Origin: Candidatus Thorarchaeota archaeon
GTDB lineage: Archaea > Asgardarchaeota > Thorarchaeia > Thorarchaeales > Thorarchaeaceae
Assembly (NCBI GenBank): GCA_016839245.1
Contig: JAEOUN010000136.1
Location: forward strand, 1-9,291
Length of the DNA stretch: 9,291 bases
Direction: 5' to 3'
Shown one piece after another: positions 5,614 to 9,291 of this stretch. Both the position numbers and the translations under genes were made by a program. A model generated the notes under the pieces. It was not told the origin of the DNA and searched no databases. It saw only the letters and a list, made by a program, of their open reading frames with translations. Each line of letters opens with the position of its first letter. The first letter of the stretch is position 1.

Positions 5614-6247
5614 TATCATCACCATTCAAATCTCTCAGGGTCGATTGTGCCACCTTGTAATAATTCACTTCTCCATTTTGATCTACAAGAGCGAAAATCA
5701 AGTTCTTTCTTGAGCTTGAAGCGGTCTTTGTAATTAAATCTAAATCACTTAGAGATATTGGAATGCCCTCTTTTAAAACATAAATCAATTCCTTTGCATT
5801 TGTTGTTCCTGGGTGATCTCCTCGGGCATAGACTCGAAATCCTATTCCTGCTCCAAATCCTTTTCGTACTGCATATCCCCTGCTTCGGAGGTCTCTAAAA
5901 ACAAGGTAGCGCACCCAGAGGTCAGGATCTTCATTCAATAGGCTTGTGATGATATAATCTGATCCTACATTTTCACCTGATGGTGTCATTACAATTACTC
6001 TTTTTCTCTCAATGAGATGAAGAATTTCAACAGGTTCCAACTCAAGCCGATTCCCCTCAATTCGCGTACCATAGAATCCCTGTTGAGATAACCTGTCTGA
6101 GTCCTCGCTACCAACATACCCCTTTCCATCTTTAAAGATGACATTTGCAGGATTTTCCTCAGGTTCGATACTCTCTTCTTCTATATCTTCATCTTCTATC
6201 TCATCAAGATTTTCTTGGTCTAGGAATTCATGATTTTCATCGGGCAA
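5603..6247 (-). CDS. endA: tRNA-splicing endonuclease (EndA) family protein with Asn at the catalytic His position
   Basis: EndA enzymes cut bulge-helix-bulge introns from tRNA. The 214-residue protein has a very acidic leader (residues 4-32), an N-terminal alpha-beta region (about 35-90) and the C-terminal catalytic-type domain from about 110: 'WVRYLVFRDLRSRGYAVRKGFGAGIGFRVYARG', then 'NAKELIYVL' and 'SSSRKNLIFALVDQNGEVNYYKV'. In M. jannaschii EndA the triad is Tyr115, His125 and Lys156 (spacing 10 and 31). Here the equivalents at exactly that spacing are Tyr140, Asn150 and Lys181. The His is therefore replaced, unless the loop shifts and His145 serves. This may be a structural subunit needing a catalytic partner elsewhere, or an enzyme with altered chemistry. 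Translation starts at TTG 6247, since an in-frame TGA blocks longer forms. Its end overlaps the ATPase gene. Confidence 0.87.
   Translation of the reverse strand: MPDENHEFLDQENLDEIEDEDIEEESIEPEENPANVIFKDGKGYVGSEDSDRLSQQGFYGTRIEGNRLELEPVEILHLIERKRVIVMTPSGENVGSDYIITSLLNEDPDLWVRYLVFRDLRSRGYAVRKGFGAGIGFRVYARGDHPGTTNAKELIYVLKEGIPISLSDLDLITKTASSSRKNLIFALVDQNGEVNYYKVAQSTLRDLNGDDNER
5619..5623 (-). promoter_or_regulatory. Shine-Dalgarno site GGTGA deciding the ATPase start
   Basis: GGTGA followed by 5 bases (TGATA) and ATG at 5613 repeats exactly the arrangement seen at the LURP-one-like gene. Two other in-frame ATGs (5625 and 5619) lie before or within the site. The site is inside the end of the EndA-family coding sequence. 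Confidence 0.4.
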
Positions 6248-6358
6248 CTGACTTCGCCTATCAGGTGTTGCTCATGTGTCTTTTGAAAAACCCTTCGCCT
6301 AGACACAATATGACCAGATTCTACATTCTGATACTAATACAAATCCGAAACAACAAGA

Positions 6359-6366
6359 ACTATAGC
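6359..6366 (+). promoter_or_regulatory. Possible TATA box for hycI-mtnA
   Basis: ACTATAGC lies 22-29 bases upstream of the GTG at 6388, so transcription would begin at or next to the start codon. That fits the lack of any Shine-Dalgarno site there. The 140-base divergent region between endA and hycI shows no other clear element on this strand. Confidence 0.3.
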
Positions 6367-6387
6367 CTAAGTAGATTCCTGCAACTT

Positions 6388-6894
6388 GTGGTCGACAGTA
6401 TCGTACATGCTCTGAAAGACTTTATCAAAGGTGCTAGAAAGATCGCCATACTTGGTATTGGTAATGACTTACGTACTGATGATGGTCTGGGACCTTTCAT
6501 TGTGAACTCTCTCAGGATTAAAAATGCAAATATCATGATTGAGAATGTAGGCTCTGTTCCTGAAGGGTTTGCTCGTCCTCTTGCTGATTTCGGTGCTGAA
6601 CGTGTAATTATGGTCGATGCTGCAGATATGCACAAATCACCAGGTCATATTGAACTTGTCACAAAGGACCGAATTGGTGGCATCAACATCAGTACTCACA
6701 GTATGCCACTCTCTTTTCTTATGATGTACCTAGAACAGGAAACCGGTGGCCAAACCATTCTTCTTGGCGTGCAGCCAAAAAGTATACAGTTTGGTGAAGG
6801 TCTTAATCCAGAGATACAAGAAGTCGCTGAAAGACTCATTATATACTTTGAACAGATACTAAAAGAACACATACGAGGACTAGAAGATGTTTAG
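6388..6894 (+). CDS. hycI: Hydrogenase maturation protease, HycI family
   Basis: Nickel-dependent endopeptidase that removes the C-terminal tail of a [NiFe] hydrogenase large subunit after metal insertion. From GTG 6388 the protein has 168 residues, typical for the family. It shows the family opener 'ARKIAILGIGNDLRTDDGLG' (16-35) with metal-ligand position Asp32, 'ERVIMVDAAD' (71-80) with Asp77, 'STHSMPLSF' (102-110) with His104, and 'LLGVQPKSIQFGEGLNPEIQE' (125-145), a HycI hallmark. These correspond to the Glu16/Asp62/His93 ligands of E. coli HybD. The frame is open upstream to 6145, but those residues overlap the divergent EndA-family gene and look non-coding. ATG 6310 is a weaker alternative. 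The stop overlaps mtnA by 8 bases. A hydrogenase must be encoded elsewhere, since none is in this window. Confidence 0.92.
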   Translation: MVDSIVHALKDFIKGARKIAILGIGNDLRTDDGLGPFIVNSLRIKNANIMIENVGSVPEGFARPLADFGAERVIMVDAADMHKSPGHIELVTKDRIGGINISTHSMPLSFLMMYLEQETGGQTILLGVQPKSIQFGEGLNPEIQEVAERLIIYFEQILKEHIRGLEDV

Positions 6895-7927
6895 AACAAT
6901 TGAATGGATTGATGAAACTTCCCAAGTTCGTCTTGTTAATCAGACTAAGCTTCCACTAACCCTTGAAGATATTGTGACAGGAAGTCATGAACGAATTGCT
7001 GAATCTATTAAGATCATGGAGATTCGTGGGGCTCCTGCAATTGGTGCAGCTGCTGGGATGGGTATGGCTCTTGCAGCGATTGAAAGCAAGGCACAAACAA
7101 AAGAAGAATTACTGAACTATCTTAGAAAGGCTGCTGACACTCTGAATACACGTCCTACTGCAGTCAATCTTACTTGGGCCACTAGAAGAATGTTAGAGGT
7201 TGCAGCAAACGTTTCTGGTACTGTCGATGATATTGTTCAAAGATTGATTGACGAGGGCAAGGAGATTGCAGAAGAGGACGTCAGAATGTGTAGAAGCATG
7301 GGTGAGAATGCACTTGAACTCATAAAACCAGGTTTTACTATCCAAACTATCTGCAATGCGGGTTCACTTGCCACTGTACATCTTGGCACTGTTGGCGCAG
7401 TTGTGAGAGTAGCCCATGAGAAGTATGGTGGCGATATCAAAGTGTATTCAGCAGAAACTCGACCTCGCCAACAGGGAGCTCGGCTCACAGTATTCGAATT
7501 CATGGAAGATAATATTGATACAACTCTGATTACGGATGGTATGATTGGAACAGTCTTTCGAGAGGGACGAGTAGATTGTTGTGTTGTAGGTGCTGACCGA
7601 ATATTGCGTACTGGTCATGTGATTAACAAAATTGGTACCTATACTATGGCAATCACTGCAAAATATCATAACATACCCTTCTATTCCGTCGCACCAATAT
7701 CAACAATTGATATGATTACCAATCCTGAAGATGTTGTCATTGAGGAGCGTGATCCTGATGAGATTCGTGTCATTAATGGTGAACCAGTTACAGTCCCTAA
7801 TGCCAAAGTGTATAATCCCGCATTTGATATGACACCTCCTGAGCTAATAGATGCAATCATCACTGATCGAGGTATTGTAAGAAATCCAACAGAGAAAAAA
7901 ATGAGAAGTCTTTTCGAACAAAAATAG
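6887..7927 (+). CDS. mtnA: S-methyl-5-thioribose-1-phosphate isomerase
   Basis: Converts methylthioribose 1-phosphate to methylthioribulose 1-phosphate in the recycling of methylthioadenosine. The 346-residue protein is full length for MtnA. It carries RGAPAIG (47-53), NTRPTAVNL (87-95), TICNAG with the catalytic Cys156, ETRPRQQGARLT (190-201), GADR with the catalytic Asp237, NKIGTY (247-252) and PAFDMTPPELI (311-321). The C-terminal motif and the NTRP motif separate it from the related eIF2B-type subunits and ribose-1,5-bisphosphate isomerase. In the GADR region the usual NGD triplet reads TGH (242-244). GAGGA stands 7 bases before ATG 6887, and the start overlaps hycI, so the two are translated together. 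Downstream steps of the pathway are not in the window. Confidence 0.95.
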   Translation: MFRTIEWIDETSQVRLVNQTKLPLTLEDIVTGSHERIAESIKIMEIRGAPAIGAAAGMGMALAAIESKAQTKEELLNYLRKAADTLNTRPTAVNLTWATRRMLEVAANVSGTVDDIVQRLIDEGKEIAEEDVRMCRSMGENALELIKPGFTIQTICNAGSLATVHLGTVGAVVRVAHEKYGGDIKVYSAETRPRQQGARLTVFEFMEDNIDTTLITDGMIGTVFREGRVDCCVVGADRILRTGHVINKIGTYTMAITAKYHNIPFYSVAPISTIDMITNPEDVVIEERDPDEIRVINGEPVTVPNAKVYNPAFDMTPPELIDAIITDRGIVRNPTEKKMRSLFEQK

Positions 7928-7947
7928 AATCCTTGAATCAGTTAGAT

Positions 7948-7973
7948 ATTTCTCAATCTCTCTTAATCTCTCA
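7948..7973 (+). terminator. Pyrimidine-rich tract after mtnA
   Basis: A pyrimidine-rich tract with repeated AATCTCTC (7954-7961 and 7965-7972) follows the mtnA stop by about 20 bases, in an 83-base gap between two convergent genes. T-rich tracts end archaeal transcripts, so this is the likely termination zone. No strong hairpin is visible. Confidence 0.3.
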
Positions 7974-8010
7974 TTAAATACTTCAAAAGCTCTATGTATT
8001 ACACTGGCTG

Positions 8011-9036
8011 TTAGTCATTAACGAGAACAATTCGGTATGGAGGTTTGTTTTCCTTTAACTTGCGAATTGCCTTATTGACTAATCTCATTGGCATTAGCTC
8101 AATTTTGGGTTTGATACCTTTGGCGTGTGCTAGAGAGAGCATCTCTCGCATTGTCACTGGACTGCCAATGAAGGAACCAGTTATTGACTGCTGGTGCACT
8201 ACTAGATCCAAAGGCTCAAATGTTACAGGAATTGGGGAAAATCCAATCATCACAAGCTTCCCGTTGTTTTTGAGGGTGAGGAGCAAAGATGTCCAGTCGG
8301 TCTGAGCGTGAGCAGTATACAGCAGCAGGTCGAAAGAGAACTTCGCCTGCTGAAGGCTAGTCTTGTCTTTGGCAACAATGAAGTGATTCGCGCCTAGAGT
8401 CCGTGCCCATTCTTCCTTTTCTGGAGATGTTGAGATAGCTGTGACTTCATAACCGAGAGCGTGCGCGAACTGGATAGCTAGATGACCGAGACCGCCCACG
8501 CCGATAACGCCAACTTTCTGTGTGTGGTCAGTCGCATACAATCGGAGAGGAGAGTATACAGTGATTCCTGCACATAGGAGCACTGCAGCTACCTCCGAAG
8601 GCATGGTCTGGGGTAATGGATAGGCAAACCGACTATCCACTTTGATAGAGGATGAAAAGCCACCATAAGGAGTCCATGAACCGTTATTAACAACATCATT
8701 GCAGAGGTGTTCTTCTCCTCTCAAGCACCATTCACATTGCATACATGAATGCCCTTGCCATCCAATACCGACACGATCTCCTACCTTCAATTCAGTTACC
8801 GAAGAACCCATTTCGGATACATGCCCAACAATCTCATGACCAGGCACAAAGGGGTACGTAGTAATACCAAAGTAGTCGTCGATGGCGTGAATGTCAGTGT
8901 AGCAGAGACCGCAGTGAGTGACTGAAACTCGAACATCATTTTCGCCTAGATCTGGAGGCTTATAGATGAACGGCTTCAACGCTTGTCCTTTTGCTTTTGC
9001 AGCATACCCACGAATAGCTTGATTGGACGTTCTCAA
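8011..9036 (-). CDS. Zinc-dependent alcohol dehydrogenase, cinnamyl-alcohol-dehydrogenase type
   Basis: Medium-chain NAD(P)H-dependent oxidoreductase that interconverts alcohols and aldehydes; the true substrate is unknown. Catalytic-zinc ligands are Cys45 (in CGLCYTD), His67/Glu68 (in PGHE) and Cys155. Structural-zinc ligands are Cys98, Cys101, Cys104 and Cys112. The Rossmann loop is GVGGLGH (179-185). After the second strand, ISTSPEKEEWA (201-211) has the Ser/Thr-Lys pattern that favours NADP(H), as in YahK/CAD enzymes. The residue after Cys45 is Tyr where relatives usually have His. At 341 residues it is complete. The start is TTG at 9036 with a strong GGAGGA 7 bases upstream. GC in sampled rows is about 48-58%, against about 37-38% in neighbours, which suggests acquisition by transfer, perhaps from bacteria. 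It converges on mtnA. Confidence 0.92.
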   Translation of the reverse strand: MRTSNQAIRGYAAKAKGQALKPFIYKPPDLGENDVRVSVTHCGLCYTDIHAIDDYFGITTYPFVPGHEIVGHVSEMGSSVTELKVGDRVGIGWQGHSCMQCEWCLRGEEHLCNDVVNNGSWTPYGGFSSSIKVDSRFAYPLPQTMPSEVAAVLLCAGITVYSPLRLYATDHTQKVGVIGVGGLGHLAIQFAHALGYEVTAISTSPEKEEWARTLGANHFIVAKDKTSLQQAKFSFDLLLYTAHAQTDWTSLLLTLKNNGKLVMIGFSPIPVTFEPLDLVVHQQSITGSFIGSPVTMREMLSLAHAKGIKPKIELMPMRLVNKAIRKLKENKPPYRIVLVND

Positions 9037-9043
9037 AATCTAG

Positions 9044-9049
9044 TCCTCC
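9044..9049 (-). promoter_or_regulatory. Strong Shine-Dalgarno site deciding the TTG start of the dehydrogenase
   Basis: GGAGGA on the minus strand, 7 bases before TTG 9036, is the strongest ribosome binding site in the window. It touches the first base of the inverted repeat that begins at 9050. Confidence 0.7.
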
Positions 9050-9066
9050 GTACGTAATACTCATAG
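9050..9066 (-). repeat. Inverted repeat arm A upstream of the dehydrogenase gene
   Basis: Read on the minus strand this is CTATGAGTATTACGTAC, matching arm B (9246-9262, plus strand) at 15 of 17 positions. It lies in the leader of the dehydrogenase gene and contains one AGTATTNC box (9054-9061). Confidence 0.6.
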
Positions 9067-9136
9067 AAAATTATTATTCTACAAGTATTTCAAATTTAGG
9101 TTAATCTTCCATTGAGATATATCCGTTTCATAATTC

Positions 9137-9152
9137 ATAGTATTGCCTAATA
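9137..9152 (+). repeat. Direct repeat copy 1 (ATAGTATTGCCTAATA)
   Basis: This copy matches the second at 15 of 16 positions, 63 bases apart start to start. It contains an AGTATTNC box at 9139-9146. It lies in the gene-free region beyond the dehydrogenase start. Confidence 0.6.
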
Positions 9153-9199
9153 GAGGGGGGAGAGAAAACTCAACATGGAATATGTTCAATGACTCTGTA

Positions 9200-9215
9200 A
9201 TAGTATTTCCTAATA
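9200..9215 (+). repeat. Direct repeat copy 2 (ATAGTATTTCCTAATA)
   Basis: Second copy of the 16-base direct repeat, differing from the first only at its ninth base. Its AGTATTNC box is at 9202-9209. Confidence 0.6.
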
Positions 9216-9245
9216 TAATTCGAAATCTTTGTCCAATAAATGAGC

Positions 9246-9262
9246 CTGTGAGTATTCCGTAC
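9246..9262 (+). repeat. Inverted repeat arm B near the right edge
   Basis: CTGTGAGTATTCCGTAC pairs with arm A at 15 of 17 positions and contains an AGTATTNC box at 9251-9258. A TATA-like TTTTAAT follows at 9263-9269, so a gene starting at or beyond the right edge might be controlled here. The 255 bases from 9037 to 9291 otherwise hold no gene. Confidence 0.6.
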
Positions 9263-9291
9263 TTTTAATCAGAATAACAGGGGGATATGGC

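Noticed and set aside
6145..6387. The open N-terminal extension of hycI.
   Set aside because: The extra residues overlap the divergent EndA-family gene and its promoter region, do not resemble hydrogenase proteases, and the family's conserved region begins just after GTG 6388.
9050..9262. The inverted pair read as a complete miniature transposable element.
   Set aside because: No target-site duplication flanks it, and the inner boxes repeat the same core motif, which fits regulation better. Kept only as an alternative in the finding.
9281..9291. A tRNA or CDS starting at the right edge (GGGGATATGGC, ATG at 9287).
   Set aside because: Too few bases remain, the G-run is only 2 bases from the ATG, and no TATA element lies at the tRNA distance used elsewhere.

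Overview
The window looks archaeal. It carries a tRNA-splicing endonuclease homologue, an archaeal PilT-like ATPase of the PIN/ATPase family, a HycI-type hydrogenase maturation protease, an intron-interrupted tRNA gene, TATA-box-like promoters at tRNA-gene distance, and Shine-Dalgarno sites of the GGTGA/GGAG type. About half of the genes appear to start with TTG or GTG. Sampled rows give about 37-38% GC in ordinary genes but nearer 48-50% in the alcohol dehydrogenase gene at the right. A LURP-one/Tubby-like protein and a membrane protein with a long Pro-Gly tail would suit an Asgard archaeon, but the lineage cannot be fixed from this sequence.

Left part (1-2218): the first 24 bases look like the 5' end of a minus-strand tRNA that runs off the window, with a TATA element (TTTTAAAA) at the expected distance. 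Next come a LURP-one/Tubby-like gene on the minus strand and, divergently, a TTG-started membrane-anchored protein with a Pro-Gly-Ser-rich tail. A 66-residue unknown protein follows.

Middle part (2219-6247): ribose-5-phosphate isomerase A (plus strand) converges on a block of four minus-strand genes. In transcription order these are an EndA-family protein, a PilT-like ATPase that overlaps it by a few codons and lacks the usual N-terminal PIN nuclease domain, a tRNA-Arg(CCU) gene interrupted by two introns (D-loop and position 37/38), and a DUF4037 nucleotidyltransferase-fold protein. This is the most interesting part. The EndA-family protein keeps the catalytic Tyr and Lys at exact family spacing but has Asn where the catalytic His is expected. 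The grouping suggests an RNA-processing neighbourhood; no physical partnership is proven by the sequence.

Right part (6248-9291): hycI and mtnA overlap by 8 bases and should be co-transcribed. HycI implies a [NiFe] hydrogenase elsewhere in the genome, and MtnA (with RpiA nearby) points to methylthioribose or pentose-phosphate salvage. A GC-richer, probably acquired zinc alcohol dehydrogenase converges on mtnA. Its 255-base upstream region holds no gene but contains an organised set of repeats: a 17-base inverted pair, a 16-base direct pair and four AGTATTNC boxes. This is possibly an undescribed operator array.

No CRISPR array, rRNA, intact transposase or phage gene was seen. No gene-free stretch exceeds 300 bases.
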